Assembly (NCBI GenBank): GCA_023429855.1
Contig: JAEZDB010000128.1
Location: forward strand, 1-11,726
DNA: 11,726 nucleotides
Direction of reading: 5' to 3'
Source: Actinomycetes bacterium
GTDB taxonomy: Bacteria > Actinomycetota > Thermoleophilia > Solirubrobacterales > Solirubrobacteraceae
Part shown: piece by piece, positions 5,754 to 11,726 of the stretch
How the letters are laid out: the number at the start of each line of letters is the position of its first letter
Position numbering within the stretch: the first letter of the stretch is position 1
Position numbers and translations under genes: made by a program
Notes under the pieces: generated by a model
The model's database searches: none
Told to the model about the DNA's origin: nothing
The model's input: only the letters and a program-made list of their open reading frames with translations

Positions 5754-7319
5754 TCAGCCCTTGCGGCGCCGGCGCCCCTGCTTGCCGCCGCGGCCGTAGA
5801 GCAGCGGGATCGCCAGAGCGATCAACGACCCGCGCACCTTCGCGTTGGGGAAGTTCGTCACGTCGTTACGCAACACGTGCCTGGCGATCAGCACCGTGTG
5901 CGGCTGGGTGTACTTGCGGATGCCCTGCACGCCGTGGCGGTAGCCGAGCCCGGAGTCCTTCGCGCCGCCCATCGGCGCCTCGACCGCGAGGTAGCTCATG
6001 ATCACGTCGTTGACCCACGTGCTGCCGGCGTTGAGCTGATCGGCCACGCGCCGCCCGCGCGCAAGGTCTTTCGTGAAGACGCTGGAGCCCAGGCCGTAGG
6101 GCGAGTCGTTGGCCAGGCGGATCGCCTCGGCCTCGTCGGCGACTTTCATGATCGGCAGCGTCGGCCCGAAGGTCTCCTCGGTCATGCAGGCCATCGAGTG
6201 GTCGACGTCGACGAGCACCGTCGGCTCGAAGAACTGGCCGGGACCGGCACCGCGCTTCCCGCCGGTCAGCACCTTGGCGCCCTTGCTCACGGCATCGTCG
6301 ACGTGCCGCTCGATGATGTCGAGCTGCGGGCCGTGCGTGATCGCGCCGACGTCGACCGAGCCACGGCCGCCCGGCACGCCCTGGCGCAGCGCCTTGACCT
6401 GGTTCGTCACCCGTTCGACGAACTCGTCGTAGACGGGCGCCGTCACGTAGGCCCGCTCGACCGACAGACAGATCTGACCGGAGTTGCGCATCGACCACTC
6501 GACCGCGACGTTGGCGGCGCGCTCCACGTCGGCGTCTTCGAGGACGATCAGCGGGTCCTTGCCGCCAAGCTCCAGCGAGCAGGGGATCAGACGCTCGCCG
6601 CAGCGGGCCGCCACCTTGCGTCCGGTGGCCGTCGACCCCGTGAACATGATCATGTCGGCGGTGTCGACGAGTGCGGCGCCGGCCGGACCGGTACCGGTCG
6701 CCAGCAGGAGCAGGTCTTCTGGGAAGCCGACCTCGCGAGCCGCCTCGATCACCCGCGCCGTGGCCAGCGGCGTGATCTCGCTGGGCTTGACGACCACCGC
6801 GTTGCCGGCCATAAGCGCCGGGATCACGTCGCCGATCGACAGGGTGAGCGGGTAGTTCCAGGGCGCGATGACGCCGACGACGCCGAGCGGGTCGTACTTG
6901 ACCGAGACGGTGCGGCCGAACAGCAGCGGCGAGTGGGCCTTGACCCTCTCCTCGCCGATGAGCTTCGGTGCGGCTTTCGCCCAGTACCCCATGGCGTCGA
7001 CGAGGTAGAAGAGCTCGGCCAGCAAGGCGTCTTCGCGGGTCTTGCCGTTCTCGCTGACGACGATGTCGACGACCTCTTCGCGGTGGTCGACGAGCCAGCG
7101 GCGCCAGGCGATCATGAGGCGGGCCCGCTCCTTCAGCGTGGTCTGCGCCCAGGTGCGCTGGGCCACCCGCGCCCGCTCCACCAGTGCCGTGACCTCGGCG
7201 GCGGTGAGGTCGTCGACGTGGGCGATCGTCGCGCCCGTAGCCGGGTTCTCCACGGCGATCTGCGGCTGGCCGGCGGAGGCCCCGCCGGCACCTGACTGCG
7301 ACTTCACGGGGCTCGTCAT
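5754..7319 (-). CDS. NAD(P)+-dependent aldehyde dehydrogenase, GabD2-like
   Basis: A 521-residue aldehyde dehydrogenase, oxidising an aldehyde to its acid in the cytoplasm. All core motifs are present: PWNYP with Asn155, KPSE (178-181), FTGST (226-230), LELGGK with general base Glu250, SGQIC with catalytic Cys284, and EETFGP (381-386). Length, the NVDEG-like VNDV region and the extended C-terminus with a basic tail resemble mycobacterial GabD2 succinate-semialdehyde dehydrogenase, which suggests that substrate, but this is inference. The last 30 residues (about 497-521) are a short hydrophobic run, SLIALAIPLLYG, followed by GKQGRRRRKG, which could touch the membrane. The ATG at 7319 is preceded by TATGGT at 6 bases and no ribosome binding site, so a leaderless message is likely. 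It is followed by nested hairpins and then the exporter gene on the same strand. Confidence 0.95.
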   Translation of the reverse strand: MTSPVKSQSGAGGASAGQPQIAVENPATGATIAHVDDLTAAEVTALVERARVAQRTWAQTTLKERARLMIAWRRWLVDHREEVVDIVVSENGKTREDALLAELFYLVDAMGYWAKAAPKLIGEERVKAHSPLLFGRTVSVKYDPLGVVGVIAPWNYPLTLSIGDVIPALMAGNAVVVKPSEITPLATARVIEAAREVGFPEDLLLLATGTGPAGAALVDTADMIMFTGSTATGRKVAARCGERLIPCSLELGGKDPLIVLEDADVERAANVAVEWSMRNSGQICLSVERAYVTAPVYDEFVERVTNQVKALRQGVPGGRGSVDVGAITHGPQLDIIERHVDDAVSKGAKVLTGGKRGAGPGQFFEPTVLVDVDHSMACMTEETFGPTLPIMKVADEAEAIRLANDSPYGLGSSVFTKDLARGRRVADQLNAGSTWVNDVIMSYLAVEAPMGGAKDSGLGYRHGVQGIRKYTQPHTVLIARHVLRNDVTNFPNAKVRGSLIALAIPLLYGRGGKQGRRRRKG

Positions 7320-7325
7320 GACCCG

Positions 7326-7331
7326 ACCATA
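7326..7331 (-). promoter_or_regulatory. -10 box for the aldehyde dehydrogenase, leaderless type
   Basis: TATGGT on the minus strand is followed by 6 bases and the ATG at 7319. A small dyad, GGACA-gt-TGTCC (7353-7364), lies about 22 bases further upstream, near the -35 region. Confidence 0.5.
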
Positions 7332-7387
7332 ACGCCTTCAGCCACACATGCAGGACAGTTGTCCGGTAAGTCGCCCCGTCCTCGCCG

Positions 7388-7513
7388 AATCAACCCGAAC
7401 CAACCGCCATATCCGTGGTCGAAACGGGTCGATTGCCCACGCCGAGGGCCAATCAACCCGAACCAACCGCCATATCCGTGGTCGAAACGGGTCGATTGCC
7501 CACGCCGAGGGCC
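7388..7513. repeat. Perfect 63-bp tandem repeat, two copies, each with a 47-bp imperfect palindrome
   Basis: The copies at 7388-7450 and 7451-7513 are identical. In each, AATCAACCCG (7388-7397; 7451-7460) is complementary to CGGGTCGATT (7425-7434; 7488-7497) except for one base that becomes a G-U pair in minus-strand RNA. Counting 18-base arms, 13 of 18 positions match around an 11-base loop containing CCATATCC. Between the palindromes, GATTGCCC and GGGCCAATC can form an alternative stem across the copy junction. It lies between the promoters of two divergent genes, so it may be a double binding site or a dispersed palindromic element. A protein reading is possible because 63 is a multiple of three, but is not supported. 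Confidence 0.9.
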
Positions 7514-7539
7514 TGGGGTGGTGCGGCGACCCGTGGTCC

Positions 7540-7545
7540 TAGGCT
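7540..7545 (+). promoter_or_regulatory. -10 box for the 7553 gene, leaderless type
   Basis: TAGGCT followed by 7 bases and GTG at 7553. This decides the start, because the longer frame upstream runs through the 63-bp tandem repeat. Confidence 0.5.
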
Positions 7546-7552
7546 GCGTAGG

Positions 7553-8050
7553 GTGTCCCTCGACGACGGTCCCGACTTCGACGACAGCCACGCCGACTTC
7601 GGCGACGCGGGAACGCTCGTCCCGCGCCTCACGCCGGCCGAGCAGCAACGCCGGATGGCCGCCACATCGGTTGCACAGGCCGCCGCGCTGGTACTGCAGT
7701 ACCCGCGCGACCCCGAGGCCCATGAGGCCGAGGCCCAGTTCGAGACGATGCTCGAGGTGCTCCTCACGCTGCATTGGTCGGGCGACGGAGAGTTCGACGG
7801 CCTCGTCCACGCGGGCGTGGCACGCCGCAACGGGCGCGTGGTCCTCACCGGCGCAGCCCGCGCCCTCCTCGGCCCCGATCGCCAGGTGCGCGTCGACATC
7901 TCACCGATCACCGGCGGCACAGTCATCGTCGACCGGCCAGCACCGAAGCGCCGTCGGATCCTCGGCCGCCGTCCGTCGACGGCTACGCTCGCCGCTCAGG
8001 CGACGCAGGTGATCTCGATCCCGCCGGCCGTGCTCACGCTCGGCGAGTAG
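7553..8050 (+). CDS. Hypothetical protein, 165 residues
   Basis: I do not recognise this protein. It has an acidic N-terminus (SLDDGPDFDDSHADFGDAG), then a helical region (about 25-75: RLTPAEQQRRMAATSVAQAA, then MLEVLLTLHWSG), a short section with VRRNGRVVLTGAAR character (about 85-105), a beta-like stretch (VRVDISPITGGTVIVDRP), a basic KRRRILGRR patch and a C-terminal tail. No signal peptide or membrane helix is seen, so it is probably cytoplasmic. The GTG at 7553 is chosen for the -10 box 7 bases upstream; an in-frame ATG at 7415 would force translation through the tandem repeat and is unlikely. It diverges from the aldehyde dehydrogenase and converges on the small-gene pair with 8 bases between the stops. 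Confidence 0.75.
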   Translation: MSLDDGPDFDDSHADFGDAGTLVPRLTPAEQQRRMAATSVAQAAALVLQYPRDPEAHEAEAQFETMLEVLLTLHWSGDGEFDGLVHAGVARRNGRVVLTGAARALLGPDRQVRVDISPITGGTVIVDRPAPKRRRILGRRPSTATLAAQATQVISIPPAVLTLGE

Positions 8051-8058
8051 CCGCCCGC

Positions 8059-8271
8059 CTACTGGACGAGGACGTCGATCAGGTACTTCTCCTGATCCAT
8101 CGCCTGGCGCAGCATCGAGACGTTGACCGCCATCGACACTTCGGCGGTCTGCCCGTTGACGACGCCGTCGACGATGTCGCCGCCGCCCGCGATCGCGGTG
8201 GCTGCCGCGGCGTGTTGGGCCTGCGCGGCCTGGATCCCCGAGAGCGAGGCGTTGATGGCGTTGATGCTCAT
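8059..8271 (-). CDS. Small protein, possibly YjfB-like putative motility protein
   Basis: A 70-residue protein: MSINAINASLSGIQAAQAQH at the N-terminus, a short Gly/Asp turn (GGGDIVDGVV), and a C-terminal helix, AEVSMAVNVSMLRQAMDQEK, ending LIDVLVQ. The C-terminal pattern (small residues, AVxVxML, AMD, Q/E, LL) resembles the small YjfB-type putative motility proteins. The first 20 residues are also reminiscent of the start of flagellar rod proteins. Neither match is strong. Its ATG overlaps the TGA of the upstream gene (ATGA), so translation is probably coupled. No flagellar genes are visible here to support a motility role. Confidence 0.65.
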   Translation of the reverse strand: MSINAINASLSGIQAAQAQHAAAATAIAGGGDIVDGVVNGQTAEVSMAVNVSMLRQAMDQEKYLIDVLVQ

Positions 8272-8510
8272 GCGAAGAGGTCGATCGTCGATTGCTGGGC
8301 TGCGGAGATCTGGTTGAGCAGGGCCGCTGTGGTCGCCGCGTCTGGGGCGGCAGCGGCCGCAAGCAGTTGCGCTTGGGCGTTGTAGCCAGACAGCATCGCG
8401 TCGAACCCGCTGGCGACCGTGCTGGTCGGGTCGGCCGAGCCCTCGCCGGCGAACGGCGACGTGCTCTTGATCGAGGCGATCGCATCCCACTGGGCCTGCG
8501 ACTGCGTCAC
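8268..8510 (-). CDS. Small helical hypothetical protein, coupled to the 8059 gene
   Basis: About 80 residues from the GTG at 8510 (MTQSQAQWDAIASIKSTSPF), Ala/Gln/Ser-rich and helical, ending in AAQQSTIDLFA. I do not recognise it. Alternative in-frame starts are GTG at 8546 and TTG at 8606; none has a convincing ribosome binding site, and 8510 is chosen only because helical character begins there. The TGA overlaps the ATG of the next gene by ATGA, and both products share the same size, composition and helical look, so they may act together or bind each other. Confidence 0.55.
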   Translation of the reverse strand: MTQSQAQWDAIASIKSTSPFAGEGSADPTSTVASGFDAMLSGYNAQAQLLAAAAAPDAATTAALLNQISAAQQSTIDLFA

Positions 8511-8636
8511 GCTCAGCGACCCACTGCCAATTGGAGAGACTCCCACCCTCCCCCGATCGGCACTCGTCCCCGCCAGCCCAAGCCGACACACCGGAGGTTG
8601 GACCAATGGTGGGTGCCCAGCTCAGATCGCGCGATT

Positions 8637-8663
8637 TCACCCGCCGAGGGTGAGGGCGCGCCC
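8637..8663. promoter_or_regulatory. Two adjacent dyads between divergent genes
   Basis: TCACCC-gccga-GGGTGA (8637-8653) and GGGCGCGCCC (8654-8663) are perfect and contiguous. They lie between the small-gene pair (minus) and the SHOCT protein (plus) and may bind a regulator; a role is not shown. Confidence 0.35.
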
Positions 8664-8720
8664 ACGTGCCCGTGCTGAGGTAGCGGCAGTTCGACCTACC
8701 CGCTCCTGAGGTTTCCCTCC

Positions 8721-9116
8721 ATGGTTCTTGCCGAATTCGACTTCGCAGACGCTTTCCTTTCGTTCATCTGGATCTTCTTCCTGGTGACGTTCTTCTGGCT
8801 GATCATCACGATCTGCTCCGACCTGTTCGCCGACGACGAAGTCTCCGGCTGGGGCAAAGCCGGCTGGGTCTTCCTGCTGGTGATCCTGCCGTTCCTCGGC
8901 TCGCTCGTGTACTTCATCGCCCGCGGTAGCGGCATGCAGAAGCGCGCAATCGCCCAGGCCGAGCGCAACAAGGCCGCGTTCGAGTCCTACGTAAAGGAGA
9001 CCGCCGCCGAAGCCAACCCGGCCGAGCAGCTCGAGAAGCTCGCCGCGCTCCACACGAGCGGCAAGCTGACCGACGAGGAGTACGCGACGCTGAAGGCCAA
9101 GGTCGTCGCCGCCTAG
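8721..9116 (+). CDS. PLDc_N (transmembrane) and SHOCT domain protein
   Basis: A 131-residue membrane protein of a type common in actinobacteria. Two hydrophobic helices (about 12-33 and 48-68) flank the short loop SDLFADDEVSGWGKAGWV, which matches the PLDc_N (phospholipase D-nuclease N-terminal) signature of conserved SGWGKAxWVxxxxxLPxxG. This region is not catalytic. A helical linker (MQKRAIAQAERNKAAFESYV) leads to a C-terminal SHOCT domain (about 100-131: AEQLEKLAALHTSGKLTDEE, then YATLKAKVV), a short oligomerisation-type helix pair. The role is unknown. TGAGG lies 9 bases upstream of the ATG, so this gene, unlike many neighbours, has a normal leader. It ends just before a strong hairpin. 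Confidence 0.9.
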   Translation: MVLAEFDFADAFLSFIWIFFLVTFFWLIITICSDLFADDEVSGWGKAGWVFLLVILPFLGSLVYFIARGSGMQKRAIAQAERNKAAFESYVKETAAEANPAEQLEKLAALHTSGKLTDEEYATLKAKVVAA

Positions 9117-9135
9117 CCACAGCGCCCCCTCGCAT

Positions 9136-9175
9136 CACCGGGGTGGGCTGCGCTTCGGCGCGGCCCACCCCCGTG
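9136..9175. terminator. Bidirectional terminator hairpin with a UUCG loop
   Basis: GGGGTGGGC-T-GCGC (9140-9153) pairs with GCGC-G-GCCCACCCC (9158-9171) around a cUUCGg tetraloop; the one mismatch is a T-G wobble. CAC and GTG extend the stem after a C-C mismatch. It lies between the convergent stops at 9116 and 9210. No long T-tract follows, as is common for actinobacterial terminators. Confidence 0.8.
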
Positions 9176-9209
9176 GTCGTTCTGCGCCGCTCGCGCGACG
9201 AGCGCGGCG

Positions 9210-9974
9210 TCAGCCGGCGAAGGTGCTGAGCGCCTTCTTTGTCTTGGTCTGCTGAGCGGCCGACGGCTCGATGCCGCGATCAGCGAGGAACGCCCGCAGC
9301 TGGCCGGCCACCTCGAACGCCTCCGCCGGCAGGCACTTCGTCGACAGCTCGAGGATGCGTTCGCCGTCGGGGTAGAGCCAGAGCTCGACGACGAGCTTGC
9401 GCGCAAAACCCTTCGGCGTGTCTTTGACCTTGAGCACGAAGATCGGGCCGAGCTCCACCAGGTCGTCGAGTGCGAACCCCGCGGGCGCGTGCTCGGCGTA
9501 GAACGCGCGCTGCTCCTTCGTGAACAGCTTGCTGAGCGGCTTGCCGCCCGCGAGCGACTCGCGGATCGGCTTGCGAGCGACGCCCTTGAACGAGCCGGAG
9601 CAGACGAAGCCGCCCGGCATCGCGTCGACCTCGACGCCGAAGCTCTCGTGGCGCCGCAGCTTCTTCGGCAGCACCGCCGGGTCGACCGGCCGCAGCTTGA
9701 CGACGGTGTCGTCGCCCTTCCCCGCGACCCGACGCGCGCGAACGACGACGCCCGCGGCCTGGAGGGCAAGGTCGGGCGTGTCGAAGAACGACACGAGCCG
9801 CACCTGGGCGCCAAGCGGGTCGAGGTCGAGCGCCTCAAGAGCGGACCGCTGCGCGGCCAGATCGACGGTGAGTTTGAGCTCGACCGTGTCGGCGCCCTTC
9901 AGCAGGACGAGCACCTCGCTGAGCTGCGTCGGCGTGAGCAGCGTGTCAGTGCCGCCCGGCGCCTCGGCCGTCAC
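9210..9974 (-). CDS. CYTH-domain (triphosphate tunnel) family protein
   Basis: CYTH proteins form a beta-barrel tunnel that binds triphosphates; members are thiamine triphosphatases, inorganic triphosphatases or class IV adenylate cyclases. The 254-residue product shows the usual order of features: VELKLTV (31-37), SFFDTPDL (62-69), VVVRARRV (76-83), TVVKLRP (90-96), FGVEVD (112-117), FVLKVKDTP (179-187), KLVVELWL (193-200) with Glu197, and ILELSTKC (207-214). The signature ExExK is imperfect because the first Glu is Thr30 (TVELK). The activity is therefore uncertain. The GTG at 9974 is chosen because it overlaps the TGA of the upstream CFI-box gene (GTGA), and the longer frame upstream of it is the shadow of that gene. 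The two genes are almost certainly co-transcribed. Confidence 0.85.
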   Translation of the reverse strand: MTAEAPGGTDTLLTPTQLSEVLVLLKGADTVELKLTVDLAAQRSALEALDLDPLGAQVRLVSFFDTPDLALQAAGVVVRARRVAGKGDDTVVKLRPVDPAVLPKKLRRHESFGVEVDAMPGGFVCSGSFKGVARKPIRESLAGGKPLSKLFTKEQRAFYAEHAPAGFALDDLVELGPIFVLKVKDTPKGFARKLVVELWLYPDGERILELSTKCLPAEAFEVAGQLRAFLADRGIEPSAAQQTKTKKALSTFAG

Positions 9975-10315
9975 TTGGGGCCTCCGCTGAGCTTGCGTTC
10001 GGCCCACCAGACGGCGGGACGCAGCACGGCGCGCGCCGGTGCGCGCAGCGCCGGCACGCGGTGCAGCACCTCGGCCGGGTACGGCCCGAACCGGTAGTAG
10101 AACCGCGAGAACGCGCGTCCGACCGGGCCGGTGTGCAGGCGCTCGTCGCGGTACCGGCGGAGCGTCCGCACCTCGGGCGCCTCGAAGTCGCCGTGCGCTG
10201 CCGTCGCCACGTAGCACCCGTCGAACGCCGACTCGACGCAGCAGCACGCGCTGTCTTCGGCCGCGTCGCCGGCCCGGTCGCGTTTGCGTTTGCGTTTACG
10301 TCGATGCTTGGCCAT
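9971..10315 (-). CDS. CFI-box domain protein
   Basis: A 114-residue protein with a very basic start (MAKHRRKRKRKRDRAG), a CCC cluster (24-26), and the CFI-box pattern from about residue 34: CYVATAAHGDFEAPEV, then LRRYRDERL (52-60), GRAFSRFYYRFGPYPAEVL (66-84), and RAPARAVLRPAVWW. CFI-box sequences (CFIATAAYGS, APEVxxLRxFRD, YYxxSPxxA) are found at the end of many bacterial proteins and are proposed to be processing or sorting signals; here the box makes up nearly the whole protein. No signal peptide is present. A GGGGGTGA lies about 9 bases before the ATG. TAAGGT (10353-10348) may be the -10 box. The stop overlaps the CYTH start by GTGA. The KRKRKR run comes from a 6-base repeat. Confidence 0.85.
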   Translation of the reverse strand: MAKHRRKRKRKRDRAGDAAEDSACCCVESAFDGCYVATAAHGDFEAPEVRTLRRYRDERLHTGPVGRAFSRFYYRFGPYPAEVLHRVPALRAPARAVLRPAVWWAERKLSGGPK

Positions 10316-10347
10316 GCGCCGCGTCACCCCCGAGTAGATCGCTGGCG

Positions 10348-10376
10348 ACCTTAGATGGCGCGCTGCCACCGCGCCA
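10348..10376 (-). promoter_or_regulatory. Possible promoter and dyad for the CFI-box operon
   Basis: TAAGGT (10353-10348, minus) is a candidate -10 box. TGGCGCG (10356-10362) and CGCGCCA (10370-10376) are perfect 7-bp arms with a 7-base spacer covering the -35 region. An operator is plausible. Confidence 0.4.
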
Positions 10377-10464
10377 GTGGAAGTCGAAGACGGCCGCGAG
10401 TGTCCGGCGCACACGACCATTGCCCCTTCGGATACCGGCGTTTCGAAACTGGGGCTCCGCGCGC

Positions 10465-10493
10465 TTTACACCGCGCGTTCACGGTCGTAGCGT
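10465..10493 (+). promoter_or_regulatory. Sigma-70-like promoter for the beta-helix gene
   Basis: TTTACA (10465-10470), 17 bases, TAGCGT (10488-10493): the best-formed promoter in the window. The predicted start is near 10500, 4 bases before the ATG. A perfect palindrome, GTTTCGAAAC (10440-10449), lies 15 bases upstream of the -35 box. Confidence 0.6.
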
Positions 10494-10503
10494 CCGTTGC
10501 GCG

Positions 10504-11726
10504 ATGTCGTCGTCTGCCCCGTTCCGCCCGACTCCGCGCGCGCTCGCCGCGGCCATCGGCGCTGCCGCCGTGCTGGTGCCGGCAAGCAGCGCATCGGCGG
10601 CGACGCGGTACGCCGCGAACTACCAATTCACGACCAACGCGGGAACGGCGCCGTGCACCGATCCGGCCAAACCGTGTGTGCTCACGACTGCGCTCGCTTC
10701 GGCGGTCTCAGGCGACGAGGTGCTGCTGCCGTCGACCGTGATTCGCGCACCAGGCATCTCAACGATCGGAACGCTCGAACCGCGTGCGGCTGGCCGCGCG
10801 CTGCCAGGCAAGGGGACCATCAGCAGCCAGCCGGCGTGGGTCGACACCATTGAGGTCCCGGGCGGCGTCACGCTCCGCGGCGCCGACCCGGCGAAGCTGC
10901 CGGTGATCGTGGTCGCCCCGAACTCGCAGGCGGAGGCCGGCGTATTCCTCGGCAAGAACGCCCAGATCCGCGACGTCGCCATCGCCGGCAAGGCCGCCGA
11001 CAACGCCGCGATCACCTATTCGCTGCAGCTCGGCGAGTCGGCGCTGGCCGATCGCGTCCGTGTCACGACGTCCGCCTCGACCGGCGTGTTGCAGATCGGC
11101 GTGTCGATGAGCACGGGGTCGACGTTGCGCAGCAGCGTCTCGCGCGGCATCGGCACGGGCCTCGGTGCGGCCAACCGCGTCACGGCCGTGAGCGCGTCGT
11201 CGAAGAACGCCACGGCCACGGTGCGCAACGTGACCGCGGTGTCGACGACCGACGGCGGCGAAGGCATTGCGACCGGCACGTCCGACGGCACCAGCTCGAT
11301 GACGATCTCGAACTCGATTGCGCGCGGCGCCAACTCCGACATCCGTGTGCGAGCTGGGCTCTCCGGTGGCAGCGCGACCGCGAACGTGAGCAACAGCAAC
11401 TGGATCAGCCAGGACGTCTCGGCCGTGACCGGTGCGACCGCTGTGCTCCAGCAGACCGGCGGCAACCAAAACGGCGGCACCGCCGCAGAGCCCACGTTCT
11501 TCGATGCCGCGGCCGGCGACTTCCGTCAGATGCCTGGTTCGCCGACGATCAACGCGGGCGTCGTCGACGTCAACAACGGCCCGCTGGCGCTCGGCGGCGC
11601 GCTGCGCAAGATCGGCGTGACGACCGACATCGGCGCCGACGAGTTCGACCCGGCGTCCGTGCCGGCCGCGCCGCTCGCGGAACCCGTCGAGCCCGACCCG
11701 GACCCGGCGCCCGCGGAGCCGACGAC
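10504..11726 (+). CDS. Secreted beta-helix protein with choice-of-anchor Q region, 3' end cut by the window
   Basis: At least 407 residues. A Sec signal peptide (basic MSSSAPFRPTPRALAAAIGA, hydrophobic core, cleavage near ASA|AT at 32-33) is followed by an entry segment with two cysteines (CTDPAKPC). A long region (about 100-320) of short beta-strand repeats rich in V, S, T, N and G (VTLRGADP, AQIRDVAIAG, ATVRNVTAVS, MTISNSIARG) fits a right-handed parallel beta-helix of the pectate-lyase type. Residues about 330-381 (PTFFDAAAGDFRQMPGSPTI to DIGADEF) match the choice-of-anchor Q pattern, which often precedes a cell-surface anchor. A Pro/Asp/Glu-rich linker (about 385-407) then runs off the window, so an anchor may follow. 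It is probably a surface protein; enzymatic activity cannot be assigned. The ATG at 10504 is set by the signal peptide and the promoter spacing. Confidence 0.88.
   Translation, partial: MSSSAPFRPTPRALAAAIGAAAVLVPASSASAATRYAANYQFTTNAGTAPCTDPAKPCVLTTALASAVSGDEVLLPSTVIRAPGISTIGTLEPRAAGRALPGKGTISSQPAWVDTIEVPGGVTLRGADPAKLPVIVVAPNSQAEAGVFLGKNAQIRDVAIAGKAADNAAITYSLQLGESALADRVRVTTSASTGVLQIGVSMSTGSTLRSSVSRGIGTGLGAANRVTAVSASSKNATATVRNVTAVSTTDGGEGIATGTSDGTSSMTISNSIARGANSDIRVRAGLSGGSATANVSNSNWISQDVSAVTGATAVLQQTGGNQNGGTAAEPTFFDAAAGDFRQMPGSPTINAGVVDVNNGPLALGGALRKIGVTTDIGADEFDPASVPAAPLAEPVEPDPDPAPAEPT

Noticed and set aside
4590..7295. A 901-codon open frame on the plus strand
   Set aside because: It runs antisense through both the MFS exporter and the aldehyde dehydrogenase, which have unmistakable family motifs. 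Its product is an R/D/E/Q/H-rich mixture without domains, as expected for the opposite strand of GC-rich genes.
7388..7513. CRISPR array
   Set aside because: There are only two copies, directly adjacent with no unique spacers, and no cas gene nearby.
7348..7542. A peptide with two 21-residue repeats in the tandem-repeat region
   Set aside because: The region is open in more than one frame because the unit is a multiple of three. There is no start signal, and the 7553 promoter is better explained as non-coding DNA.

Overview
This is a GC-rich (roughly 70% by eye) bacterial chromosomal window with densely packed genes on both strands. The gene mix suggests an actinobacterium. The main pointers are a PLDc_N+SHOCT membrane protein, a GabD2-like aldehyde dehydrogenase with a basic tail, a CFI-box protein, an RTX-repeat protein, a beta-helix protein with a choice-of-anchor Q end, and many TANNNT boxes placed so that transcription would start at or next to the start codon. 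The Thermoleophilia/Solirubrobacterales are my best guess, by general resemblance only; no 16S rRNA or ribosomal protein gene is present to confirm it.

Layout. 1-671 (minus): 5' part of rsgA, a ribosome-assembly GTPase cut by the window edge. Its upstream region (672-890) holds a promoter-like pair of hexamers, a possible 15-codon upstream ORF and several hairpins. 892-1902 (minus): an RTX nonapeptide-repeat protein that lacks a signal peptide and looks truncated. 1966-2005: a perfect 20-bp tandem duplication covering the stop codon of the next gene. 1998-2624 (minus): an intact YiiM-like MOSC protein. 2657-4277 (minus): a decayed multi-pass membrane protein gene with two in-frame amber codons and a TGGC-slippage frameshift. 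4329-5594 (minus): an MFS drug-type exporter. 5595-5753: a short spacer packed with palindromes. 5754-7319 (minus): a GabD2-like aldehyde dehydrogenase. 7320-7552: a divergent promoter region containing a perfect 63-bp tandem repeat, each copy carrying a 47-bp imperfect palindrome. 7553-8050 (plus): a hypothetical protein. 8059-8510 (minus): two translationally coupled small genes, the second resembling YjfB-type putative motility proteins. 8721-9116 (plus): a PLDc_N-SHOCT membrane protein ending at a strong UUCG-capped hairpin. 9210-10315 (minus): an overlapping pair, CFI-box protein then CYTH-domain protein. 10504 to the right edge (plus): a secreted beta-helix surface protein, incomplete.

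How the genes relate. There is no single large pathway. Two pairs are convincing operons from stop/start overlaps: 10315>9210 (GTGA overlap) and 8510>8059 (ATGA overlap). The exporter and the aldehyde dehydrogenase lie in tandem, and the exporter has a perfect operator-like palindrome over its predicted -35 region, which suggests a local repressor encoded elsewhere. The stretch 892-4277 has clear signs of decay around one intact MOSC gene.

I did not find a convincing new defence or mobile system. The most interesting signals are the 63-bp palindromic tandem repeat, the palindrome-dense exporter promoter, the recurring leaderless-type promoters, the structured rsgA leader with its upstream ORF, and the small coupled gene pair. 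Functions come from recognising family motifs by eye; no database search was run.
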